This document shows, in pieces, positions 39,324 to 48,407 of a stretch of DNA of 64,000 nucleotides. Source of the stretch: Nitrospira sp. (lineage in GTDB: Bacteria; Nitrospirota; Nitrospiria; Nitrospirales; Nitrospiraceae); NCBI GenBank assembly GCA_021323395.1, contig JAJONL010000003.1, positions 1-64,000 of the forward strand, in the 5' to 3' direction. The notes below the pieces were generated by a model. It was not told the origin of the DNA. It was given only the letters and a program-made list of their open reading frames with translations, and ran no database searches. A program made the position numbers and the translations under genes. Positions within the stretch are counted from its first letter, which is position 1; each line of letters opens with the position of its first letter.

Positions 39324-41105
39324 TTAGAGGACTTTGCCCTTCTTCTTATTCGCGCGACGTGTCAGCATCCAACCTTCCAGCAGGACCACACCGACCGCGA
39401 TAACAGCCGGGTAGATGTACACTTCCTGAGGAATCGGAGGCTGTAAAATCGTGTAATAGAAGGCGGATACGGCCATTTTGCGTCCGGCGTCACCGTTGTG
39501 GCCATCCCAGGCAAAAAACACCATCGGAATGTACTTTCCGACGTCAAACCTGGTGTACTCATCATAATCATCCTTATCACCTTTCAGAGGACGGGAGATC
39601 ATGACGGTCCACTGCCCATTCTTCCACTCGGCCTTCAGCAATTTTGCCTTTTCTTCAAAATCATCACGCTCTTCAAAATCCTGATCCCAACCGGTTCCCT
39701 TGAAAGATCTCAGCGAGCCGTCCGCTTCCCACTTGAGAATGTCGGCATTGAACTTCGCATCACCCCACAAGTATCGAGGCTTAAAGGGAGCAGGAATCTC
39801 CTGCCACTTAATCGGAAACTGAAAGGCGATTCCATCGTTATAGACTGCATAGTTGTTCTGTGCAGAGGCGATAGAGCCCTCTTCACCGGTTTTTGGAGCC
39901 TGCTCTTTGACACCGAAGTTTTCCACATTGACCTGAGTTGGCGCCCATGGAAGTTTTCCTTCGGCAACACTCTTTGTGCGATCATCCCATTGGATAAGAT
40001 AGACAACGTTCTTTTCGTTGTACAATGACTTCACCCAAATATCATCAATCCGATTCACAAAATTGCGCGGCTTGTGGGTGATCTGACCGCCCATGGCTAT
40101 GTAACGGCGGCCTATCTTTTTCCACATCTCGTTTTCGGGGTCATTTGAAATTTCCCCTTCAATCGGTGCCGACGGAACGACGAAATTGATTTTGGGCTTG
40201 TCTGTCTGTGGATCGATGCCGAGCGGCTTCCCGTCGCCATCGCGCTCACACAAGGAGTTGACGAAGTTTGCAATGTCCCATCGTTCCTCAACCGTCGTAT
40301 TATCTGCGAACGACGGCATGGGGGTGCCATTTACACCGGTTGAGAATGTACGGAAAATATTTCGTACGTTGTAGGGATCTTGGCGACTACCACGGAAGTT
40401 CCAACACTTGTGCCAATTCGCCGGTTGAATTGAAAAGCCCCAATCGTCCTTCAGGTTAAAGGCGTTTCCGTCCCCGCGTCCTTCGACCCCGTGACACTCA
40501 ATGCACTTCTTATCCACAATCAACGTGGCACCCTTCTTCAGGCTCTCCTCATTTGCCTCAACCGGCTTGATGGAACCCATTTGAAGGATCGTCTGTGATT
40601 CCTGCTTGTCGGTAAACTTTCGATCTTTGACTAATTGAGTCGTGACAAACGACAAGACCTGAACGCGCTGCTCTTCGGATAAAATACCCTCCCACGGCGG
40701 CATGGCAGAACCAGGGAGACCATGCGTTACGGTATCGAAGAGGTCATTCTTTCCTGAGTCCGGCGCTCTTTCATTGTAGTTAAAGAGTGGCAATTCACCG
40801 CTGGCCGTATGGCGAATTTTAAATGTTCCCTGATTGAAATTTCTCGGGCGTGGCCATAGACGATCGGCTCCGGGCCCATCTCCCGCGCCGTCGACTCCAT
40901 GGCACCATACACATTTAGTAAAGTACACTCGCTTCCCGGCTTCAATCATGTCAGCCGGAGGTGCGGGAGCCAACTCACCCGCCTTGAAGCCAGCCGGCAG
41001 CTCCTCCGCAAAGACCGGTCCCCCACCTATCGTCGTAAAGAGAACGGCTCCCAGCGCCGCGCCGATGGCCAGCGTCGGTTTTACGTTTGAACGAAATTTG
41101 CTCAT
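39324..41105 (-). CDS. Diheme c-type cytochrome fused to a C-terminal EBDH/NxrC-like heme-binding domain and TM anchor
   Basis: CVWCHGVDGAGDG, CIECHGVEGRGDG; then NDPENEMWKKIGRRYIAMGGQITHKPRN...VVYLIQWDDRTKS...MVFFAWDGHNGDAGRKMAVSAFYYTIL; C-terminal TM helix. Confidence 0.85.
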   Translation of the reverse strand: MSKFRSNVKPTLAIGAALGAVLFTTIGGGPVFAEELPAGFKAGELAPAPPADMIEAGKRVYFTKCVWCHGVDGAGDGPGADRLWPRPRNFNQGTFKIRHTASGELPLFNYNERAPDSGKNDLFDTVTHGLPGSAMPPWEGILSEEQRVQVLSFVTTQLVKDRKFTDKQESQTILQMGSIKPVEANEESLKKGATLIVDKKCIECHGVEGRGDGNAFNLKDDWGFSIQPANWHKCWNFRGSRQDPYNVRNIFRTFSTGVNGTPMPSFADNTTVEERWDIANFVNSLCERDGDGKPLGIDPQTDKPKINFVVPSAPIEGEISNDPENEMWKKIGRRYIAMGGQITHKPRNFVNRIDDIWVKSLYNEKNVVYLIQWDDRTKSVAEGKLPWAPTQVNVENFGVKEQAPKTGEEGSIASAQNNYAVYNDGIAFQFPIKWQEIPAPFKPRYLWGDAKFNADILKWEADGSLRSFKGTGWDQDFEERDDFEEKAKLLKAEWKNGQWTVMISRPLKGDKDDYDEYTRFDVGKYIPMVFFAWDGHNGDAGRKMAVSAFYYTILQPPIPQEVYIYPAVIAVGVVLLEGWMLTRRANKKKGKVL

Positions 41106-41152
41106 TGTTAACCTCACCACCTGTTCTCCCAGGTTGTTTGTAAGATGCTCGA

Positions 41153-42190
41153 TTAATCCCATGTCCGAGGATAATATCCCGTGTGCCAATATTCAAAGAG
41201 GATGACTTTCCAGATTTCGTCCGTTGTAAGATGCTGCTCCCACGGCGGCATCACAGACGCCCAAGGGAAACCTTCAGTCGGCAGCCCGATTCCGCCTTTG
41301 GCCACGCGCCAGAAGATGAACGTTTCTTGTAGCTGCGCGATCGTTCCTGGATCGGTGAAATTCGCGGGAATTGGGTTAAATGCAAACGCGTGCAAGCCAC
41401 GACCATTCAGATTGTCACCATGGCAGAAGTGACAGTTTTGGAAGAATATCTCTCCACCTTCACGAACATATTTCAGATACCCTTGTGCCTTGTCATCCCA
41501 GGGATTAGCATTGGGAGCCATCAATCGTCCCATCGACTGTTCAACAATTAATTTATTGCTATATTCTTGGTCGTATTTGCCTTCTGGATTGACACGGTAC
41601 GGATTCTGCGAAGTTTGAAGCGTATACGTCTTGCCATGCACTTTGGTGCTGGCTGGCGGAGCGGGATGCACCGTGCGAAGCTCAATGGGTTCATCTACGC
41701 TTGGCTTCATCGACAAAAATGAGAATCCACCGATGAGCAAAGGCAAAAGTATCAAATACATGGTGCGAAGCGCCTTGTGAAATCCCGTGTTGGCGTCCAG
41801 CACGTTCAGGATCGGTTGACGAAACTTTTTCCAGTCCTCCTCGTTTGCGGACACCCACATGAACACGGCAACGAACGACACCGTGCCGTACATAGCGCGG
41901 ACGCTAAATGGAATGGGCGGATAGATACGAAACTTGAGATAGGTCTGAATAAACACCCAAAACAGAATGCCCTGCCAAAAACGTGGAAAGGCAACTCCCA
42001 TCGAATTGAGCAGATAGCTTAAGCCGGCAAACCCAGCTACGAATATCGCCAACTCACTCAACACCTGCATGGGCATGTAGCCCTCAACAAGCCTGACGGT
42101 GTTCGAAGGAATGACTCCGAAGATCATACCGATCAACATGAGCAACCCGACGACTCCTATCAAAGCTCCGACTGACATTAAAGCTTTCAT
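41153..42190 (-). CDS. Membrane-anchored monoheme c-type cytochrome
   Basis: Several N-terminal TM segments, CHFCHGDNLNGRG, MPPWEQHLTTDEIWKVILFEY. Confidence 0.88.
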   Translation of the reverse strand: MKALMSVGALIGVVGLLMLIGMIFGVIPSNTVRLVEGYMPMQVLSELAIFVAGFAGLSYLLNSMGVAFPRFWQGILFWVFIQTYLKFRIYPPIPFSVRAMYGTVSFVAVFMWVSANEEDWKKFRQPILNVLDANTGFHKALRTMYLILLPLLIGGFSFLSMKPSVDEPIELRTVHPAPPASTKVHGKTYTLQTSQNPYRVNPEGKYDQEYSNKLIVEQSMGRLMAPNANPWDDKAQGYLKYVREGGEIFFQNCHFCHGDNLNGRGLHAFAFNPIPANFTDPGTIAQLQETFIFWRVAKGGIGLPTEGFPWASVMPPWEQHLTTDEIWKVILFEYWHTGYYPRTWD

Positions 42191-42244
42191 TTCGTCATCT
42201 CCCTTTGTTCCGCAGCCGCAATAAGCAACCCAACTTCTCCAATG

Positions 42245-43558
42245 CTAGGAGGTCTTGGGTGGCTCTTTCCCTTCCTGCACCTGCGAGAGGTAATCTACGA
42301 TCTTTTTGAGCGCGCCAGCGCTAAGTTTTTGACCGAACACTTTAGGCATCGTATTGTCGGGGAAACCCTTCACGACGTAGGCACTGGGCTCAATAATGGA
42401 CTCCATGATGTAGTCAGGAACGCTCTTCGCCTTGCCTTTATATTCCTTGTCTTTGATTCGAAGAGGCGCATTCGTTCCCTCTACAAGCTTCGGCCCAATC
42501 GTGCCTGTCGCGCCTGCGATACCAGGGATAGTGTGGCAAGCCACGCATTGGCCCTTGGAGAAAATCTGATCAACCGGCTCAGTTCCATCAGCCATTAGCG
42601 CACTCGCTCCCGGCTTTGCATCACCCTCGGTAGGCGGTTTTGGTCGATCGGATTCAGGAATGAACTTTTCGTACGATTTCACGATTTCATCGAAACTCGG
42701 CGCTTCACGGCCTTCACGAACGTATAACCAGGTATCCACCGCCGCAAGTTCCGGGAGCGACAGAGAAATCGGTGGCTTATGAATAGCCGGCATCGGGCTT
42801 TCTTTATCATTCGTACCTTTCACCCCATACCCTGCGACAACAAAGCAGCTTGGGCATGAATGTGATTCGGCGATGTACTCTTGTGCATTTTCAGCGGTGC
42901 CGGAACCAGGGAAGGATTCTTTTTGGCTCGAATCACGTGCAGCCGGATTGCCCTTGTGGTACCTAGCATCATCGATCTGAGTAGCAGCCCGCTCGGGCAG
43001 ACCATCGAGATTTGGTGCTCGCTCACCTAACATCCCTTTATGGAAAGCGTGACAGAGCGGGCATTGCCCCTTGCCGATGGCTCCCTGAACCTTATTTTGA
43101 CCAACCCCACCGAAGATGATTTTCTCCCCTTCATCCGCAAGTTCCGTCTGGGGCATATTGCTGAAATCTTTCTTCTCTTCAATGGGCGGAAAACCGCCCT
43201 CGACCTGAGGCAGCCAATTTCCGTAACCTGACAACGCTGCCGCAATAAAAAACATAAACCCGCCGATTTTTAAGAGGGCGCTGATGTTTGTAAAATACAG
43301 CGCCATCATGAACGCCATGGAAGTGATCAAGACAAGAGACACCGGCAAAAGTCTCGACTCGGCAAAGAAATTCATCTTGTAGTTGGCAACCGCCATAAAG
43401 AGAAGCATGGCTCCCAAGATTCCGATGAATGTCTTAAACACCGCTCGCTTGTTCGCGACAGGATCAGAAATTGACAATTTAAAATAAAACATGAGGGCGA
43501 CCAGGAGCGCTAGCGCTGGCCATCCCATCGCTAAACCTGCCTTAATGAGTTCAATCAC
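42245..43558 (-). CDS. Membrane-associated c-type cytochrome with two CxxCH motifs and one degenerate CPSCF
   Basis: CPLCHAFHKGMLGERAPNLDGLPERA, SHSCPSCFVVAGYG, CVACHTIPGIAGATGTIGPKL. Confidence 0.88.
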   Translation of the reverse strand: MIELIKAGLAMGWPALALLVALMFYFKLSISDPVANKRAVFKTFIGILGAMLLFMAVANYKMNFFAESRLLPVSLVLITSMAFMMALYFTNISALLKIGGFMFFIAAALSGYGNWLPQVEGGFPPIEEKKDFSNMPQTELADEGEKIIFGGVGQNKVQGAIGKGQCPLCHAFHKGMLGERAPNLDGLPERAATQIDDARYHKGNPAARDSSQKESFPGSGTAENAQEYIAESHSCPSCFVVAGYGVKGTNDKESPMPAIHKPPISLSLPELAAVDTWLYVREGREAPSFDEIVKSYEKFIPESDRPKPPTEGDAKPGASALMADGTEPVDQIFSKGQCVACHTIPGIAGATGTIGPKLVEGTNAPLRIKDKEYKGKAKSVPDYIMESIIEPSAYVVKGFPDNTMPKVFGQKLSAGALKKIVDYLSQVQEGKEPPKTS

Positions 43559-43646
43559 AGCTCAAACCTCCTGCAGGGGGGGGAAGGCCCTGGCTGCGAG
43601 AGCAGCGCAGGCACCTTCCCTCATTGGTTCGTTAGGTGCGTTTTGC

Positions 43647-45566
43647 TTAGTGACCAACCGCCGGGGCTGCCGCCCTCCCAGGCACGGCTGCCTTTGCCTC
43701 GACGGGTGCTTTTTTCGCGGCAAGAGCACCTAACCAAAACACGAACATGATAGTGGTCCAGAAGAACAACACATTGAAAGAAATCATGTTGGCGGCAAAA
43801 CCGACCGTGTGCGTATACGCCCAGGGGGAATTGTCACGCATGATTTCGTTGACGTGCCAGAATAAACGGACTGAGGAGCGGATATATCCCATCAGTCCCA
43901 TCATCCACGTAAACGCTGTTGCCAGCATGATGAGCGCGTACTGCGACCGAGCTGAAATCTTGCCCCATTCAATGGGCCCCATCTGTTTGGCACCCTTCAT
44001 CATGACGCTATTGAGCGCGAACATGAAGAACAGACAGGACAAGGTCGTCGCCACCTGAGGCACGGATAGGCCGACGCGTACATTGGCGGGAATGTAGTAG
44101 CCGTAAATGGCGAGCAAGATAATGTTGAGATAGGCAAAGAAGAAGAAACAGCCCATAAAAATGTTGCCGAACTTGGACCACGACACCGTCGAAACCTTAT
44201 TCCCTCGCATGTACCATACGAAACTTAATACGGTGGTCGTAATGATGACGTTAATGCCGCCGTTTTTGGCTGACATAACACCGTAATTACCAAGTACGGG
44301 GTGCTGTTGACCGCCCATCGCCTTCAGTTCAGCGGGGGTCATAACAATAGTGTGCGGGGTAATAAAAACCAGGAATCCACAGGTGAGCAAGAATACAAGA
44401 TACTTAATGTATCGTTGGTACTTTTCCGCCCCGCGCATACGTCCCAGCGCCTGCCACAGATAATAATTGGTACTGAGGAAAAGGATACCGATCATGGTTG
44501 CCTGAATGATGAACAACCAAGCCAACAATCCGCCCATTAGAGTAATGCCCATCTGCTGCCGATAGGCATATACCTCGCGCATGAGCCAGTAGCCCGCAAA
44601 TGGCAGAGGAATCAAGAACGAGACACCGAGGGCCATGGCGATATAGCCCATCCAGTCATAATGAGCACGCTCCTCGTCCGTTTTGGCCGACAAAAATCGA
44701 TATGCAGCGTAAGCAGCGACGACACCGCCGCCAAAGGCCATGTTGCCAAGAATCCTATGCAAATTCAGAGGATTCCACAAGGCGGTATGGATCACGTGCC
44801 AAATATTGCCGAGATACCGTCCCTGCTCGTCAACTCCAGCCGGCGACATCATAAACCCGATCCAGGAGTTCGCGAGGAACATGAGGACCGTACCGATGAC
44901 GTTCAGGACCACGGACATGCTGAGGTGGATCCACTTCAGGAACCCTTCCTTCATCTTGTCCCAGCCATAATAATAGATATAGAGAGTTCCGCTTTCAGCC
45001 ACGAACATCAGCGCATAGATGTGCATGACCGGCCTAAAGATACTTGAGAGATATTGGAAAAAAGCGGGATAGAGAGTGAGAAAGGTAAAGATCAGAATGC
45101 CGCCCAGGATTGCCGTCAAGGAATACGCAGTCAAACTAATCTTAATGAAGTCATAAGCGAGCTGGTCATACCGTTTGGCCAGTGCCTTATCCTTGCTCAC
45201 CACCCCCATGAACTCGATGATCATGCAGAAGATAGGTACGGCCAGAACGAAACTGCCATAATAGAGATGTTGCTGGTTGGCAAACCAGAGAAGGACTCGA
45301 CTCTCGAAGTTGTAACGAGGATAGTCCTTCTCGCTGTCGGTCGTCTTAGGGGCAGGAGGACCGGAGACAATCCCCTCCGTCTTATAGTAAACATCCTTAC
45401 CCTTCTCAACCTTTGCATCACCACCCTCTTTTTTCACTCCAGCAGCCGGTGAGCCACTGTCGTTGGCGAGAGCAGGGATCGCAACCAGAATAGGCAGGAG
45501 GAGGAGGCCGATCATCGCGCCCAGCGCCATGATCGACATCAACTTCGTGCGGGTTACAGAGCCCAT
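43647..45566 (-). CDS. Cytochrome bd-like oxidase subunit I (CydA-like), divergent
   Basis: QQHLYYGSFVLAVPIFCMIIEFMGV; MFVAESGTLYIYYYGWDKM; FLANSWIGFMMSPAG; LHRILGNMAFGGGVVAAY. Confidence 0.85.
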   Translation of the reverse strand: MGSVTRTKLMSIMALGAMIGLLLLPILVAIPALANDSGSPAAGVKKEGGDAKVEKGKDVYYKTEGIVSGPPAPKTTDSEKDYPRYNFESRVLLWFANQQHLYYGSFVLAVPIFCMIIEFMGVVSKDKALAKRYDQLAYDFIKISLTAYSLTAILGGILIFTFLTLYPAFFQYLSSIFRPVMHIYALMFVAESGTLYIYYYGWDKMKEGFLKWIHLSMSVVLNVIGTVLMFLANSWIGFMMSPAGVDEQGRYLGNIWHVIHTALWNPLNLHRILGNMAFGGGVVAAYAAYRFLSAKTDEERAHYDWMGYIAMALGVSFLIPLPFAGYWLMREVYAYRQQMGITLMGGLLAWLFIIQATMIGILFLSTNYYLWQALGRMRGAEKYQRYIKYLVFLLTCGFLVFITPHTIVMTPAELKAMGGQQHPVLGNYGVMSAKNGGINVIITTTVLSFVWYMRGNKVSTVSWSKFGNIFMGCFFFFAYLNIILLAIYGYYIPANVRVGLSVPQVATTLSCLFFMFALNSVMMKGAKQMGPIEWGKISARSQYALIMLATAFTWMMGLMGYIRSSVRLFWHVNEIMRDNSPWAYTHTVGFAANMISFNVLFFWTTIMFVFWLGALAAKKAPVEAKAAVPGRAAAPAVGH

Positions 45567-45630
45567 GTGTTACCTCCTTGATACATCGCGTGTGTGAGCA
45601 ACAACTTCAAGCCTTGCCTCTCTCCAATGC

Positions 45631-45753
45631 CTACTTCCGCAGGAGATACCAGAAATCCAATCCCTGCGCATCCATCAGAAAGTGATCAACAGCCGCAAAA
45701 AACGAAACACAGATCGCTATGGAAACGACGAAATACACAATTGTTTGGCCCAT
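45631..45753 (-). CDS. 40-aa single-TM small protein
   Basis: MGQTIVYFVVSIAICVSFFAAVDHFLMDAQGLDFWYLLRK*; manually translated, not in the ORF track. Confidence 0.6.
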   Translation of the reverse strand: MGQTIVYFVVSIAICVSFFAAVDHFLMDAQGLDFWYLLRK

Positions 45754-45801
45754 CTTAAACCCCCTTCAAGATGAAATCAGTTCCCAGGTCGGAGTGCGGG
45801 A

Positions 45802-45918
45802 TCAGCACGGACATTGAACCCCACCGAACCAATAGAAAAACCAAATACTGACTGCACAGGTGATGTAGAAAATCATTTTGCCGATCTTAATTTTGACGTC
45901 ATCCTGAGCAGCTTCCAT
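45802..45918 (-). CDS. 38-aa single-TM small protein
   Basis: MEAAQDDVKIKIGKMIFYITCAVSIWFFYWFGGVQCPC*; manually translated, not in the ORF track. Confidence 0.6.
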   Translation of the reverse strand: MEAAQDDVKIKIGKMIFYITCAVSIWFFYWFGGVQCPC

Positions 45919-46018
45919 CGTGATTCTCCCAACGGTTTAAGTACGTATTTTGAATTGACACACCAACGACGCTGTGTTAATCAAAATCCCTCATTCACAT
46001 GTTTTTAAACGGGATTTT

Positions 46019-46123
46019 ATGGCTAAAAATTCAAAAGTGTTCGACATTATAGTTTTGGCCGGAATGGTTGTCAATATCATTTTGGCCGTGTTTCTGATCC
46101 TCTATTACTTTGATTTCCTATGA
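46019..46123 (+). CDS. 34-aa single-TM small ORF, antisense overlap with the end of the SUMF1-like gene
   Basis: MAKNSKVFDIIVLAGMVVNIILAVFLILYYFDFL*; manually translated. Confidence 0.35.
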   Translation: MAKNSKVFDIIVLAGMVVNIILAVFLILYYFDFL

Positions 46124-47030
46124 TTTTCTCAGCAACCCTTCCTTCATTCGATCGGCCACTTTCCCTGCTTGATTGGGCGCAACGGAAACCGATGGTTTCA
46201 TCTCGAAAATCCGACATCATCTTGCTGCGAGCGGAAATCCGCAAGTCTGATCCGGCACTCGTATAGGCCGCCCCGCGCAAGACCTTGTATGTGCCGTATT
46301 CCGGGCTTTGTGGGTTGCGATCCGGAGATTCCGCATAAGCGTTCTCCTGGTACCAGTCTTCTACCCATTCCATGACATTACCGGCACCATCCATGACTCC
46401 ATATGGACTCTCATCGCTTCGTACCCGCCCAACCGGAGCGGCAACTTCAAAGCCATCATCAACTCTGGCCCAGTTCGCCCCATCCTGGATTTCGACATTG
46501 CCCCATGGCCAGAGGCGCCCATCGGTGCCACGCATGGCCTTTTCCCATTCCGCCTCAGTAGGTAAGCGCCTGTCACGCCACTCGCAGTAAGCCTTGGCAT
46601 CCTCCCACGACACATAGACTACCGGTTGATTCACTCCCCGCATACGCGCCGTATTTTTTGCGTACCGTGACGGGGGCCCTGATTTACGATGGCCTGTCGC
46701 CTTCACAAAAGCGGCGTATTGTGCATTCGTGACCTCATAACGATCAATCAAGAATCTATCGAGATAAATTGTCCGTTCCGGTCGCTCATCGAATCCTCCA
46801 CGATCGCTTCCCCGCACGAACGGCCCCGCAGGAATCGTGACAAGGTCTTCCGGGAGAGGCTCGTCCGCACCCGAGGAGTCCACGACAGAGATGGCTGCCT
46901 CTTCCTCCAGACGCTGGGGATCCGCTTCAAATGGAGTGGAACTCGTTCCCCGGAGAATCGCTATAAGCGGCATGCTGGCCGCGAACAATACCACAAAGAG
47001 GAAGATAACTTTGAATCGTGTTTCGAGCAT
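46077..47030 (-). CDS. Formylglycine-generating enzyme (SUMF1/EgtB fold) family protein, membrane-anchored
   Basis: VTIPAGPFVRGSDRGGFDERPERTIYLDRFLIDRYEVTNAQYAAF...RRLPTEAEWEKAMRG...YGVMDGAGNVMEWVEDWY...VLRGAAYTSAGSDLR. Confidence 0.92.
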   Translation of the reverse strand: MLETRFKVIFLFVVLFAASMPLIAILRGTSSTPFEADPQRLEEEAAISVVDSSGADEPLPEDLVTIPAGPFVRGSDRGGFDERPERTIYLDRFLIDRYEVTNAQYAAFVKATGHRKSGPPSRYAKNTARMRGVNQPVVYVSWEDAKAYCEWRDRRLPTEAEWEKAMRGTDGRLWPWGNVEIQDGANWARVDDGFEVAAPVGRVRSDESPYGVMDGAGNVMEWVEDWYQENAYAESPDRNPQSPEYGTYKVLRGAAYTSAGSDLRISARSKMMSDFRDETIGFRCAQSSRESGRSNEGRVAEKIIGNQSNRGSETRPK

Positions 47031-47041
47031 GACCTGACCCG

Positions 47042-47956
47042 TTACTTGGCCGGCACGTCGATCTCAACGTCCTTGGCACAGCGAAAGCCGACTGTGATAT
47101 CGTGTCGCCACGGTTTGGCCTGAAACCGCTTTGAGGAGCGGACATTTCGCTTGGTTTCCCGCCAGGAACCTCCGCGAATGACCCGTTGCTCGCCCTGCTC
47201 AGGCCCCTTCGGATCTCGATATACCGATTTCCTATAGGCATTTTCATCGTAGAAATCCGCCACCCATTCACCGATATTTCCCGTCATATCGTAAATCCCG
47301 TAGGGGCTGCGCCCAGCCTCAAAAGACCCGGGCGGGGCAAGGTATCGGAAGCCATCTTCATTGCCGTCGATGTTCGCATAGCTGACCACGAACTCTTCGC
47401 CCCACGGATAGCGGCGCTTCCCTTCTCCACGTGCCGCCTTCTCCCACTCTGCTTCGGTGGGCAACCGCTTGCCTGCCCATTTGCAGTAGGCTTCCGCGTC
47501 ATCCCACGTCACAGCGATCATCGGGTTTTCCGGCATCAGCAATTTGGCCGGGTCATCTTCAAAGACCTCGATCTTGCGCTTGACTCGCTTGGCCATTTTG
47601 GCAAAACGCTCGTAGGCATCCTGCGTCACTTCATGCTTATCGAAAAAGTACGACTTCAAATACACCTGATGCTCGGGTTTTTCATCCGGATCACTGTCAT
47701 TGTCGCGGCTCCCCATCACAAACGGCCCCTCGGAGATTTGCACCATCTCGCGTCCATCGTCTCCGACGAGGGTCTTGTACATGGAAAAGTCTTGCGCAGC
47801 AGGCGTCTCGATCACCTTCGCCTCTGTCGTAATAGACATGGCCAATTGGCGCATCTGCTTCGCTTTGTACGATTCGTACACCAACGCTCCAATCATCAGA
47901 AAAAACGACGCAAACACAAAGATGATCGATCCGATCAATACGCCCCTGTTTTCCAT
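47042..47956 (-). CDS. Formylglycine-generating enzyme (SUMF1) family protein, paralogue
   Basis: VQISEGPFVMGSRDNDSDPDEKPEHQVYLKSYFFDKHEVTQDAYERF...RLPTEAEWEKAARGEGKRRYPWG...YDMTGNIGEWVADFY...VIRGGSWRETKRNVRSS. Confidence 0.93.
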   Translation of the reverse strand: MENRGVLIGSIIFVFASFFLMIGALVYESYKAKQMRQLAMSITTEAKVIETPAAQDFSMYKTLVGDDGREMVQISEGPFVMGSRDNDSDPDEKPEHQVYLKSYFFDKHEVTQDAYERFAKMAKRVKRKIEVFEDDPAKLLMPENPMIAVTWDDAEAYCKWAGKRLPTEAEWEKAARGEGKRRYPWGEEFVVSYANIDGNEDGFRYLAPPGSFEAGRSPYGIYDMTGNIGEWVADFYDENAYRKSVYRDPKGPEQGEQRVIRGGSWRETKRNVRSSKRFQAKPWRHDITVGFRCAKDVEIDVPAK

Positions 47957-47971
47957 TAGCTTACTCGCACC

Positions 47972-48364
47972 TCACGATTTGGAAACCGTCGAATGCGCGG
48001 CAGGAGCATCGGCGCGCCCCTCCTCAGCCGCTGCTCTCCGCGCTGCTCGCACATCCAGCAACATCGAAATCTGCACGCCCAGAAATCCGCCCATGGCCGC
48101 ACCGGCTCCAGCGCCGAACGAAATCTTTTCAAACCCTGCAGCCACCCATGCCAGTAGGCCGCCCAGGACCGTGCCCACCAAGATGCTGACGAGGAAGCGA
48201 CGCCCACCGAGAAAGCCGACAACGGCGCCCAGCATCAACCCTAGTCCAGTCGCGATAGGAACGGAGGAGCCCCCCAAAATCGTGCCGATCAATCCTCCCA
48301 CCGTGCCCATCACCACGACGCCAAATGCCACATCAAACAGGGTCTTGGTCGACAGGCGGCTCAT
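47972..48364 (-). CDS. Glycine-rich small membrane protein
   Basis: MSRLSTKTLFDVAFGVVVMGTVGGLIGTILGGSSVPIATGLGLMLGAVVGFLGGRR... Confidence 0.65.
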   Translation of the reverse strand: MSRLSTKTLFDVAFGVVVMGTVGGLIGTILGGSSVPIATGLGLMLGAVVGFLGGRRFLVSILVGTVLGGLLAWVAAGFEKISFGAGAGAAMGGFLGVQISMLLDVRAARRAAAEEGRADAPAAHSTVSKS

Positions 48365-48407
48365 AACGATGATCGATTCCTTGTGATCGTATAGAGCAGG
48401 CACATGG

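Noticed and set aside
43581-43620. Inverted repeat GGGAAGG...CCTTCCC with inner GCTGC/GCAGC between the bd-like and cytochrome genes
   Set aside because: A real hairpin, but with no U-tract and close to the ribosome-binding site; could not be assigned as a terminator with confidence.
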